Positions 15,493-23,658 of a stretch of DNA of 64,000 nucleotides are shown piece by piece (positions within the stretch are counted from its first letter, which is position 1; each line of letters opens with the position of its first letter). A program made the position numbers and the translations under genes. The notes beneath the pieces were generated by a model that saw only the letters and a list, made by a program, of their open reading frames with translations, did no database searches and had not been told where the DNA came from. The stretch is from Bacillota bacterium (GTDB taxonomy: Bacteria > Bacillota > Clostridia > Christensenellales > JAEXRW01), in the NCBI GenBank assembly GCA_023454175.1, contig JAEXRW010000023.1:40242-104241 (forward strand). Reading direction: 5' to 3'.

Positions 15493-16656
15493 TCATTCAC
15501 CTCCCTTATCCCGAGAGGTTTTGGAGTCATTTTGTGGAGTATTGTCCTGTGGGTCGGCAGGGGGTTCAGGCAGATTATCGGCCTGTTGTACTCGCATCTT
15601 TTCCAGGTGATTTGCCAAATGACCCTTTTCTTTCAATTCTTTTATTTTTTCAGTTGCTTGGATAATGGCTGGGAAATCCGATAATAATTGCCGCTGGGGG
15701 CTGGTTACCTCTTTTTTGAGCCATTTGAAATAATATCTTGTCATTCCGGATATTGCATCTGCTTGAGGCGCAGCTGCGGGTACATCTACATATTCCTTTG
15801 TCTCAGGATTCAGAATGTAAACCCTTGAGATATCATCATCATCATATTTAATATCAACAAGCTTCTTTTTTTTGCCTATCATTTTCGGTAGTTTTGGGGA
15901 CTTATATATTATCCCCATATAGTTAACACCGTTACGGTTATAGGACCTTGTCACTTTGGGCATAAGGGCTTGTTTAACCTTCTCCTCATTTTCCGGCTCG
16001 ATTTGTGGTGGTATTCCATATTTTAGAACCCCATGATGATACATTGCCATTGGTGTATTGAAGTTTGGTAAGCTCCTATGGGGCCTGACGTGATAAACGT
16101 CTACAATATATTTAACTAATAGCGACTTCAATTTGGGCATGGTATAGCATGCTTCTTCTATAGTCCGACCATCTGCTAAAGTCAGGTTGTGAAATAAGTC
16201 GATATTCAATTTTCTGAAGAATTTTTCAAGATAATTGCGTGTGGGCATTCTGCCTGGAACATGGATAATTGTTGTGCCCAAGGCTTTCTTAATTAGCCCT
16301 TCTTTTTCCACCGTATGTCTTAGCTGGTCATCGATAATTATTGTAGCTGGCTTACCATAGATACCCCATTCGTTAACGGTACTGTATTGTTCTTTTGTAT
16401 TTTTAGGGAAAAGACCGCACTGGACCACCTTCATTATTGAATTTGTCGAAGGCGGGTCAACAGAGATATAATAGCCATAAATACAGCGGCTATATAAATC
16501 AAGCCCGATAGACAGTCTTGGTCTGCCTATTACTTTGGAAGTTTCTTCGTCGATAATATTTGCATCGAGGCATATGTGGTCGATTGCAACAGCCTGCAGT
16601 GGATACTTCCCAAATTCGTCGGTAAGTGTTTTGTACGAATCAGTAATCTTATTCAT
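15493..16656 (-). CDS. tnsB: TnsB transposase 2, catalytic half only
   Basis: 387 residues that align from their very start with TnsB1 residues ~290 onward: KYPLQAVAIDH versus KYPLHIVAIDS, VIGRPRLSIGLDLYSRCIYGYYISVDPP versus its counterpart. D26, D109 and E144 correspond to TnsB1 D304, D387 and E423, with the D-E spacing one residue shorter. The C-terminal barrel (YDDDDISRVYILNPETKEYV) is present. The N-terminal DNA-binding domains are absent and encoded, at least in part, by separate upstream genes. ATG 16656 follows AAAAGGAG, so it starts independently. Conserved catalytic residues over a long open frame suggest it is maintained. It could be a split active transposase or a regulatory partner of TnsB1. 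Confidence 0.82.
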   Translation of the reverse strand: MNKITDSYKTLTDEFGKYPLQAVAIDHICLDANIIDEETSKVIGRPRLSIGLDLYSRCIYGYYISVDPPSTNSIMKVVQCGLFPKNTKEQYSTVNEWGIYGKPATIIIDDQLRHTVEKEGLIKKALGTTIIHVPGRMPTRNYLEKFFRKLNIDLFHNLTLADGRTIEEACYTMPKLKSLLVKYIVDVYHVRPHRSLPNFNTPMAMYHHGVLKYGIPPQIEPENEEKVKQALMPKVTRSYNRNGVNYMGIIYKSPKLPKMIGKKKKLVDIKYDDDDISRVYILNPETKEYVDVPAAAPQADAISGMTRYYFKWLKKEVTSPQRQLLSDFPAIIQATEKIKELKEKGHLANHLEKMRVQQADNLPEPPADPQDNTPQNDSKTSRDKGGE

Positions 16657-16694
16657 TCTATAACTCCTTTTATTGACTTTCTAATTCTCTATCT

Positions 16695-16922
16695 TTACTG
16701 GTTACCAGTAAATTCCTTTTTGTTCCTGCGGTATTCAGCTAATTGGATAACGTTTGATGTCTTGCTTGATTCGCCGATTATTTTCGTATAAAATTCTTTG
16801 AGGTAGACATATAAACAAAAAGCATCGCCCATGTCATCATCGTCTTCTTCTTCAAAATCTTGTATAACGTATCTTTTGCCCTCATAAAGCACAATGCTCC
16901 CAGGCTTTATTTCGCGATTCAA
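16695..16922 (-). CDS. 75-residue TnsB N-terminal-like small protein
   Basis: The first 20 residues (MNREIKPGSIVLYEGKRYVI) resemble the start of the 252-residue TnsB2 N-terminal protein (MNQEMKLGTEVIINGLTYVA), a small beta module that also opens TnsB1. The rest is acidic (EEEDDDD) then basic. The start is TTG 16922 behind AAAAGGAG with 9-bp spacing, almost the same leader as the catalytic-half gene 38 bp downstream. It is either a maintained small subunit or the leftover N-terminus of the catalytic-half gene. Confidence 0.55.
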   Translation of the reverse strand: MNREIKPGSIVLYEGKRYVIQDFEEEDDDDMGDAFCLYVYLKEFYTKIIGESSKTSNVIQLAEYRRNKKEFTGNQ

Positions 16923-17345
16923 TTCTTACAACTCCTTTTCATAAATGATTCGGTTGGAACCATCGCCTATAGTACTACAAAACTCCAGCCGGGTAATTTG
17001 GGGGTTTTCCCCATTTAGGTTGACTTTTTGGTATATGGCAACAATTTCAGTTTTTTATTTCGTACCATAAACAGTCAATAAAGGCTTTATATTAAAGCTC
17101 TTTTACTTTGGGAAAGCATCTCAATACATAAAGTAATCCTTCCTACGCCTTCTCGAAAATGATGGGTGAGGTGTCCATTCTTGGTTGAATGTGCTGTGGG
17201 ACATTCTTCTTTGTATGGTGTTGCTTACCTCAATAATGACTTCTCGAAAAGGTTCAAAGCCCTTGACCATGGCTCATGCTTTAGCTGTCATATTATCGCT
17301 ACTGGTTATTTTGTGTTTTGGGAATCAAGCATTCACCTTCTTTGT
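16923..17345. other. Gap inside the split tnsB2 locus
   Basis: 423 bp without a convincing gene, exactly where the second DNA-binding domain of TnsB would be encoded. A 49-codon minus-strand frame (17121-17270) has no ribosome site and no recognisable similarity. The segment may be decayed tnsB sequence. Confidence 0.5.
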
Positions 17346-18104
17346 TCACTTATATACCCACTTAAACCTTCCAGTTGTATGGTCGTAAACCCACAAGAGT
17401 TTTGGCTCTTCGGTCGCTTGATTTGCTTTATTTGCATCATTTTCATCTAAAGGAGCCGTATTCTCTGGGTTCTGAGCAGCATTCTCACGTCCTAACAGGT
17501 TGCTATGTTTGACCTGCTCTTCCTCAAAATCTGTATTTCTATTGACTTTTCCCTTCATATTTAACGGGTGCGTGATATAAACAACCTTGCATCTTCTCGA
17601 ACGCTTTGTTGTCCTTGGTTTGGGTATCAACCCTTTCCAACCATATTCCATGAATGTTCGTGTATATCGTTGTACTGTTGAAGGAGAAACCCCATAATAT
17701 CTTGCAACCATGGAGCGGACAGTCGTTGTCGTAAGCATGTTTATATTGGTAGATGGAGGAATTATCCGAGGATATTTATCTGCAAAACCTTGCATCTCCC
17801 TTTTACCTGTTGCGACGAATAAATCCAGCATTGGCTGAACGATGCTAAGGCGCTTGGACACTTCTCTTTGAATTTTATCGGGTAACGAGTCAAAAACCTC
17901 TGGCTGTGGTTTAACCCTTCCGGTGGATTCCATCATACTTGCAATTATTCTTTCGCCTCCATCAGCATGTTTAGATAGATTCTCAATCAGCAAAGTCCCG
18001 TCATTGACTCTCCACAGGTATAGAAACGGAGGTACTATATCAACGGCAACGTATGTCAGACCATTAATAATAACTTCTGTTCCAAGCTTCATTTCTTGAT
18101 TCAT
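17346..18104 (-). CDS. TnsB2 N-terminal DNA-binding part as a separate protein
   Basis: 252 residues. It opens with the small beta module (KLGTEVIINGLTYVAVDIV) comparable with the TnsB1 start. A helical region follows (about 65-115), then a helix-turn-helix near 125-165 (TVRSMVARYYGVSPSTVQRYTRTFMEYG) that corresponds to NVSPRNIHRFLKTY of TnsB1, then a polar tail ending WVYDHTTGRFKWVYK. No catalytic domain is present. It is therefore the end-binding part of a second TnsB encoded as its own gene, ~700 bp upstream of the catalytic half. ATG 18104 follows GGAG. It could bind transposon ends as a regulator, or combine with the 387-residue protein. Confidence 0.7.
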   Translation of the reverse strand: MNQEMKLGTEVIINGLTYVAVDIVPPFLYLWRVNDGTLLIENLSKHADGGERIIASMMESTGRVKPQPEVFDSLPDKIQREVSKRLSIVQPMLDLFVATGKREMQGFADKYPRIIPPSTNINMLTTTTVRSMVARYYGVSPSTVQRYTRTFMEYGWKGLIPKPRTTKRSRRCKVVYITHPLNMKGKVNRNTDFEEEQVKHSNLLGRENAAQNPENTAPLDENDANKANQATEEPKLLWVYDHTTGRFKWVYK

Positions 18105-18174
18105 TATGTTTTTTACTCCTATCCATCTCCTTGGAGGTATACCTTCAGGAGCGCTAATCTTTTATATGAGTCAT

Positions 18175-19047
18175 TTACTTTTCCATATTGCTCCAATATT
18201 CGCTTACTTTTTCGCAGGCTTTGGTCACCACGTCCTGGCTCATTTTCATTTGAGAAAGTTCAATTTTGTCTTCAAATAAACCGATTTGTCTGAAAGCCTC
18301 AAGAATTATAGATTTAAGGCGGCCTATATACCCTTTGCTTGCTTTAAAAAGAAGTTGCGGTATTTCGGATTTTAGGTCACTGAATCCTAATGGAAATGGG
18401 GCATCAATTTGCTCTTCTATTGACTTAAGCATTTCAACAAATTCATCATCGAAAATGTAAGGATTGAGATTCATCGGCCTGAAAACTCGGCCATATTTTA
18501 TATCTGACTCCATTACTTTTTCAATCTCTGGGAGGCCGCAAAGAATTAAAGATACATTGGTGATATTGGCTATATCTATCAGTGTATCTAAAACATCATA
18601 TGGGGTGTGATATCTTGAAAAAATAATCTCTTGTACATCATCCAAAATAAGGGCTTCAACGCCTTTTTCTTTGAAGAGAATATTAATCTGCTGGATATGT
18701 TTTTCGATACTATATGAAATACGAAATGTCTCTCTGGTAGCATCTATAATACTTTGCAGCAATGCTTTAAGAGTATAGGCTGAGGAAATGTTCATATACA
18801 TAACTGGTATTTTTTCAATCTCTACTTCATTTGAAAAGAGAACATGCGGCTTGTTTTTTTCATTATAGGTGTATTCAATCAAAGCACTCGTTTTCCCGAT
18901 TCCGCCAGGGCCGGTAAAGATATAATGTTCTCGATTTTCAGGTAAACGGCATAAATCAATCTTATCGAATATTGATTCTACCTGCTTTGTCATGCAAAAC
19001 ATACTGGCTATTATATAAGCCAGATTGCTCTTTTCGTTCTCGCCCAT
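18175..19047 (-). CDS. tnsC: TnsC/TniB-type AAA+ regulator 2
   Basis: 290 residues, clearly paralogous to TnsC1: Walker A GPGGIGKTS (46-54), Walker B EALILDDVQE (about 131-140), sensor VSLILCGLPEIEKVM, and the shared INAPFPL / IDAPFPLGF stretch. The Walker B pair is Asp-Asp where TnsC1 has Asp-Glu, so hydrolysis may be slower or altered and filaments more stable; this is inference. It is the first gene of the leftward core operon and is followed by the split tnsB2, so it probably forms a set with that protein, while TnsC1 pairs with TnsB1. ATG 19047 follows AAGGGG. Confidence 0.85.
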   Translation of the reverse strand: MGENEKSNLAYIIASMFCMTKQVESIFDKIDLCRLPENREHYIFTGPGGIGKTSALIEYTYNEKNKPHVLFSNEVEIEKIPVMYMNISSAYTLKALLQSIIDATRETFRISYSIEKHIQQINILFKEKGVEALILDDVQEIIFSRYHTPYDVLDTLIDIANITNVSLILCGLPEIEKVMESDIKYGRVFRPMNLNPYIFDDEFVEMLKSIEEQIDAPFPLGFSDLKSEIPQLLFKASKGYIGRLKSIILEAFRQIGLFEDKIELSQMKMSQDVVTKACEKVSEYWSNMEK

Positions 19048-19118
19048 TTTTTATGCCCCTTATTATAGATTTGGTTCATGAAGCAATTTACTTTGCTTTT
19101 TTTTCCCTAACAGGTCAA

Positions 19119-19147
19119 AATTTATTCATATTTTTTGATAGGTGCAA
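19119..19147 (-). promoter_or_regulatory. Candidate promoter of the transposition operon
   Basis: On the minus strand TTGCAC (19142-19147), a 17-bp spacer and TAAATT (19119-19124) precede tnsC2 by about 70 bp. A moderate match to sigma-A. Confidence 0.35.
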
Positions 19148-19463
19148 CAAGAGCTATTAATTAAAAAGAGCCTGTATAAGGCGCTTTTAGGGCAATTATA
19201 TAGACTTGCTAAGATATTGAATATATATAATTGTTAGTTTCACACGTTTCACAATAGGATTTATTTTATACTACAAATATTTTCAGAAGTCAGTAATAAA
19301 TATTGAAATGTTATTGAAATGAGCAAATTGAACAGTCATATCTTTAAATGAATTCAGCATTCTCAATTCACTTCTGCACTGCATGTGTATTACGTCGAGT
19401 GAAACTTTAAGGCTAATACACTCCAAAAATTACATGAGGCTCCTTTGTCGAAAAGTCATTACG

Positions 19464-19477
19464 CGAACACTTGTACG
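19464..19477. promoter_or_regulatory. LexA (DinR) SOS box before the Y-family polymerase gene
   Basis: CGAACACTTGTACG differs from the Bacillus-type box CGAAC-N4-GTTCG at one base. It lies just upstream of a -10-like TATACT (19481-19486) and 42 bp before the ATG, where LexA would block transcription until DNA damage. Confidence 0.72.
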
Positions 19478-19518
19478 CATTATACTATTAGAGCAAGACA
19501 ATAACGGAGAGCGCTGAA

Positions 19519-20757
19519 ATGGAACGTGCAATACTTCATTCCGATTTGAATAGCTTTTACGCCTCAGTAGAATGCCTGTATCATCCTGAACTCGCCGGCC
19601 TCCCTGTGGCAGTTGGGGGAGATGTCGAGCAGCGTCATGGCATTATCCTGGCGAAAAATAATCTGGCCAAGAAATATGAAATCAAAACAGGTGATGCTAT
19701 ATGGCAAGCTAAGCAAAAATGCCCTAAGCTGGTCGTTTTGCCTCCCACTTTTGGTTTGTACCTGCGTTTTTCCCGTAGCGTCCGGGAGATATATTCCCGA
19801 TACACCCCTTACATCGAGGCCTTTGGTATCGATGAATGTTGGCTTGATGTAACTTCAAATGTACGGATGGGACGGCCAGCAGAAGAAATAGCTCATGAAA
19901 TTCGTAATACAATCAAGGAAGAACTTGGCATCACCGTCTCTATCGGTGTCAGTTGGAACAAGATATTTGCCAAACTTGGGAGCGACCTGAAAAAGCCCGA
20001 TGCTGTTACGGTTATAACCAAAGAGAACTTTCATGAGAAAGTGTGGCCTTTACCGGCGAAAGAATTGCTCTATGTTGGGCGTGCAACCTGGCGCAAATTC
20101 TGCAATTGGAATATACCAACCATCGGAGCTCTGGCAAATACCCCGGTAGATGAAATGCGTGAATTGCTTGGCAAATGGGGCGAGACGCTACATATGTTTG
20201 CAAACGGGTGGGACCCCTCGCCGGTGAATGTCATCGATTTCGAAGAAGAGGTTAAAGGCGTTGGCAACAGTATTACGACCCCCAGAGATATCGTGAATGA
20301 ACAAGATGCTCGCCAGGTAATATATGCTTTATCGGAATCTGTCGCTGAACGGATGCGCAATAAAGGTCTATCGGGAACTACCATCGCTATTTGGATTAGG
20401 GATGTGGACCTCGGTTCATTTACCCGGCAAAGAGTAATAAAAAGGCCGACTTGTCTGGCTTCAGACATTGCTGCAAATGCTATCGATATTTTCCGCAGGA
20501 ATTGGTTTTGGGATAAGCCGCTGCGCTCGCTGGGGGTCCGTGTAACGGGATTAATGTACGAGAAAGATGGGCGGCAGTTATCCCTAATGATTGGGCGGGA
20601 AGAAAAGCAAGAAGCTCTCGAAAGGAGCATTGATGAAATACGGCGGAGGTTCGGGCATGGTGCAGTAAAACGTGCATTAATGCTTAATGATTCAGCTCTC
20701 GACCCTGATACTAATGCCCCTAATTCGCCAAATCGACTTGCTTTTATGAAAAAGTAG
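19519..20757 (+). CDS. Y-family translesion DNA polymerase (DinB/UmuC type)
   Basis: 412 residues with the polymerase start LHSDLNSFYASVE (metal ligand D9), the second active-site motif AFGIDECWLDVT (D105, E106), the palm motif TVSIGVSWNKIFAKLGSDLKKPD and a little-finger domain. No obvious beta-clamp motif was assigned with confidence. Y-family enzymes copy damaged DNA with low fidelity. It is the only rightward gene inside the transposon and has its own LexA-type box, so it is expected to be expressed in the SOS response and not with the transposition operon. ATG follows CGGAG. Its cargo role could be damage tolerance, mutagenesis for the host, or help with gap repair after transposition; the last two are speculation. 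Confidence 0.88.
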   Translation: MERAILHSDLNSFYASVECLYHPELAGLPVAVGGDVEQRHGIILAKNNLAKKYEIKTGDAIWQAKQKCPKLVVLPPTFGLYLRFSRSVREIYSRYTPYIEAFGIDECWLDVTSNVRMGRPAEEIAHEIRNTIKEELGITVSIGVSWNKIFAKLGSDLKKPDAVTVITKENFHEKVWPLPAKELLYVGRATWRKFCNWNIPTIGALANTPVDEMRELLGKWGETLHMFANGWDPSPVNVIDFEEEVKGVGNSITTPRDIVNEQDARQVIYALSESVAERMRNKGLSGTTIAIWIRDVDLGSFTRQRVIKRPTCLASDIAANAIDIFRRNWFWDKPLRSLGVRVTGLMYEKDGRQLSLMIGREEKQEALERSIDEIRRRFGHGAVKRALMLNDSALDPDTNAPNSPNRLAFMKK

Positions 20758-20789
20758 TTTAGTAACGATATTGAACTTTAAATAGAACT

Positions 20790-22316
20790 CTATAGAAGAT
20801 TTACATTTTCTAATTCGTCATCTCTACTTATAAAAGGGATAACAGATAGATTTTTTCTTATCGATTCAAGCACAGTTGGTTCACCATCGTTTTGGTTGAG
20901 AAAAAGAGACTTAATATAGTTCGGTCTAACCTTACCTTGACTATCCTTCATCTTACTGACAGGTGAATTTAGTATGCTGTACGGGAATAAAACTTGTCGG
21001 CAGAAATTGGCTAATGAGTTGGGTTTAATACTCTCTTCAAAAAAGTACTTAGCGGGTATAATGGTTTCCGCAGCTATAATTTCTTTGTGAAACTGTTCAA
21101 TACTTGTTATATCAAACTTGTTGTCTATTAATAACCTCCAAAACTTCGGATATTTTAATGTGAGAATTATTAAATAATAATAGTTTGATAGCACTTCTGC
21201 AACTTGTTTATTACTGTTAACTTCTCTATCCGCGAAGCTAATTCTGCATAACAAAAGTAAATATGATATAAATTTTTCTATGTCTCTTAAGCTTAATTTT
21301 AGGGCGTTAGAAATCAGACACAAATTTTCGACTAATAGGCTATTATTATCCAATTCCTCAATTTCATTTTTTCTCAAGTTTGATGCAACTTTAAAAATTT
21401 TCTCTGAAACTATGTTACAGTGATATAGTTGTAATTTTATAAAACTCGAAATTTCAATGGGTGGAAAGCATATTTGTATATCAAAGAATCTTCTCAAATA
21501 TCCTGGGGAATCAATACCAGTCCCATAAGTCCCTGAAATGGAATGGGAAAGTTGATTAAAGTCCATGGCAAAAACAAAAAAAATGTTCTCTATGTCAAAA
21601 AAATGTTTTACAACTTCAAGTGTCTCTATTGCAAAAGTAGGCCTGCACCTATCTAACTCATCAATAATAATCACAAGTTTTTTCGACTTCAGTGTCTTAG
21701 AGTTTCTTAAAGCATTAAGAAAGTTACTTTTCGCTTCCGAATAAGAAATAAAATCATTATAAATTTCATCATCTAACCAAATGTCTTTACCATTTACCGC
21801 ATTTTTTAACGCCTCCAATAACTCATATGGTTTAATTTCTGTCCCAATTTGCAGGTTAGTCAAATTCAATTTTAAAGATAAAGGTAAATTCTTTAGTATT
21901 TTCCCCAAATAATAACCTAAAGTACGAGCGCCATTAAAAAAGCGTGTTAACACTTTTATCGAATCTTCAAGAGAATCTTCTTTATCTAATAACGTTCGAA
22001 TGTTATAAATTAGTGGTACAATTGCCTGTTCAAAATCATCATTGTCCCATGCATTATAATATATAGCTCTATATTCAGTTGTTTCATTCAATTCATTGTA
22101 AAGTCTAATCAAAAAGGTGGTTTTTCCAGTTCCCCAACCGGAATCAATTGCGAGTGAAAATCCTTTGTCATTTATATTGTATAGTGGTTTTTTTGATATA
22201 TTTTTCGCATCGTCGAGTATAGAGATAATTTGTTCACCAAAATCTCTAAGGTTATAAAAGATATCATCTTTAAATTTTATGTCTGACAATACTTCACTTG
22301 TAGTAATACTTGTCAT
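20790..22316 (-). CDS. KAP-family P-loop NTPase
   Basis: 508 residues. Walker A is GWGTGKTTF (60-68), Walker B LVIIIDELDRCRP (about 220-232), followed by FVFAMDFNQL and a PGYLRRFFDIQICFP motif; together these define the KAP NTPase family, part of the STAND-related defence NTPases. Many KAP proteins carry transmembrane segments inserted in the NTPase domain; none is obvious here. The gene starts 9 bp after the winged-helix protein gene and is the last of a three-gene leftward operon with the kinase-helicase, suggesting it works in the same anti-phage system as a sensor or effector. Canonical Mokosh loci as I know them lack it. Confidence 0.82.
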   Translation of the reverse strand: MTSITTSEVLSDIKFKDDIFYNLRDFGEQIISILDDAKNISKKPLYNINDKGFSLAIDSGWGTGKTTFLIRLYNELNETTEYRAIYYNAWDNDDFEQAIVPLIYNIRTLLDKEDSLEDSIKVLTRFFNGARTLGYYLGKILKNLPLSLKLNLTNLQIGTEIKPYELLEALKNAVNGKDIWLDDEIYNDFISYSEAKSNFLNALRNSKTLKSKKLVIIIDELDRCRPTFAIETLEVVKHFFDIENIFFVFAMDFNQLSHSISGTYGTGIDSPGYLRRFFDIQICFPPIEISSFIKLQLYHCNIVSEKIFKVASNLRKNEIEELDNNSLLVENLCLISNALKLSLRDIEKFISYLLLLCRISFADREVNSNKQVAEVLSNYYYLIILTLKYPKFWRLLIDNKFDITSIEQFHKEIIAAETIIPAKYFFEESIKPNSLANFCRQVLFPYSILNSPVSKMKDSQGKVRPNYIKSLFLNQNDGEPTVLESIRKNLSVIPFISRDDELENVNLL

Positions 22317-22325
22317 ATAGGCCCT

Positions 22326-23657
22326 TTATCTTATAGATTGAAATAAATATTCTTTTTCAATTATATTTTTATAACGATTCATGTCATTTGGAGAAAAGGT
22401 AATCGTTGATACTTCCTTAATCAGATAATAACTATCAAAATTAATAGGTCTGTTTTCAATGTCTATTAGGCAATATGGATATAATAATACCTTTGTATTA
22501 ATGATTCCTTCTTGGCTATAAAGGTGAACATTTTTCCTATGTGGACTTGTTACTTTATTTATGTGTTGAACTAACTTTTCAACTTGATACTCGTCATTAC
22601 TGTAAACAATATGGATTTGGGTATTAGCAGCAACACCCAATATAGAAGATTTTATATAATCGTCATTAAATAAATTGTTTAGGCAATCAGTTACTACATA
22701 TATTTCTTTTGGCCTAATACTCTTTAAATCTGATAAAATGCTTCTGTACTCACCTTCAAACAGATATCTTTCAGAAAAATATAACCTCTCTATTTCCTCT
22801 TGGGTTGAAGTTTTGGATATAATAGCACTTCTCAGCGAATCTGTTATATCCATTTTTACTTGATTACAAACAAATCTCTCTGGCAAATAACGAGCTACAT
22901 CTCTGCAACTTTTTAAATTATTTCTCGCTCCTGGTTTATTTTTTATTTGCTTCTTATAAGCAGAGATATATAAATCACCGTTTTCATCTGGGCAATAATA
23001 TTTGAATTCTTTATCATAATCATTGTAATAAATAAAAATTTGGCAAGGAAAATATGAAAGCTTATCATTAGTAATTCGAAGTATTTTATAGAGTTCGTTA
23101 TTAAGAGAATTCAGACCATTTGGCATAGAATTCTGACTTTCAATATAATAAGAATTTATTTCTGCGAATTTCTTTTCTAAAAAATCATAGTCCAAGGAAT
23201 ACTCTTCATGCAAGTACAAGAACGGACGTTTTACCAGTCTTTCATCTTTCAAGTGCATAGACTTCCCAGTTATTAAATTGAAGTATATGTTCCGAATTTG
23301 AGTTTTTTCAATGCTTATTCTTCTAAGAGCACCTAAAGCTAATTTACCCTTCTCTGTAATTATTAGTTGTCCACTTTTTAGATATACTAAATCGGTGTTT
23401 GACATTTCTCCAACAATATCATATAAAACATTATTTTCTATACCAAGAATTTTTTCCATTTTGTCAATATCATAGCATTTCTTATCAACGAGCTTCAAAA
23501 TCATCTCAAAGGCCAATGATAATGGAATTTCTTTTCTAACTAAAGCTTCTATTCCAAGTTCTCTAACTGGTATGTACAGATATTCCATTTTTACAAATTC
23601 GTAGCCCTCAATGAGCGGATAAATAAATCGTTGTAAGTCATTTTTTATTGATTTCAT
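22326..23657 (-). CDS. Mokosh MkoB-like partner: winged-helix protein with possible degenerate PLD-like C-terminus
   Basis: 443 residues. A helix-turn-helix/winged region is likely at about 45-120 (VDKKCYDIDKMEKILGIENN...GQLIITEKGKLALGAL). The C-terminal ~150 residues alternate strands and helices (KEIYVVTDCLNN, TQIHIVYSNDE, TKVLLYPYCLIDIENR) in a pattern that could be a phospholipase D-like fold, but the HxK(x4)D motif is not visible. ATG 23657 lies 1 bp after the kinase-helicase stop with GGAG in the preceding codons; a longer frame to 23747 would overlap that gene and is unlikely. In type I Mokosh, a PLD-type nuclease gene accompanies a kinase-helicase. The position fits; the domain assignment is uncertain. 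Confidence 0.6.
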   Translation of the reverse strand: MKSIKNDLQRFIYPLIEGYEFVKMEYLYIPVRELGIEALVRKEIPLSLAFEMILKLVDKKCYDIDKMEKILGIENNVLYDIVGEMSNTDLVYLKSGQLIITEKGKLALGALRRISIEKTQIRNIYFNLITGKSMHLKDERLVKRPFLYLHEEYSLDYDFLEKKFAEINSYYIESQNSMPNGLNSLNNELYKILRITNDKLSYFPCQIFIYYNDYDKEFKYYCPDENGDLYISAYKKQIKNKPGARNNLKSCRDVARYLPERFVCNQVKMDITDSLRSAIISKTSTQEEIERLYFSERYLFEGEYRSILSDLKSIRPKEIYVVTDCLNNLFNDDYIKSSILGVAANTQIHIVYSNDEYQVEKLVQHINKVTSPHRKNVHLYSQEGIINTKVLLYPYCLIDIENRPINFDSYYLIKEVSTITFSPNDMNRYKNIIEKEYLFQSIR

Positions 23658-23658
23658 T

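Larger units (their letters stand above)
19048..19518. other. Divergent regulatory region between the core operon and the polymerase gene
   Basis: 471 bp without a gene. It holds the upstream region of the leftward transposition operon and, on the right, the SOS-type control region of the rightward polymerase gene. It is AT-rich, and I saw no conserved RNA. Confidence 0.55.

Noticed and set aside
17121..17270. 49-codon minus-strand frame in the tnsB2 gap
   Set aside because: No ribosome site, no similarity recognised and no position-specific support.
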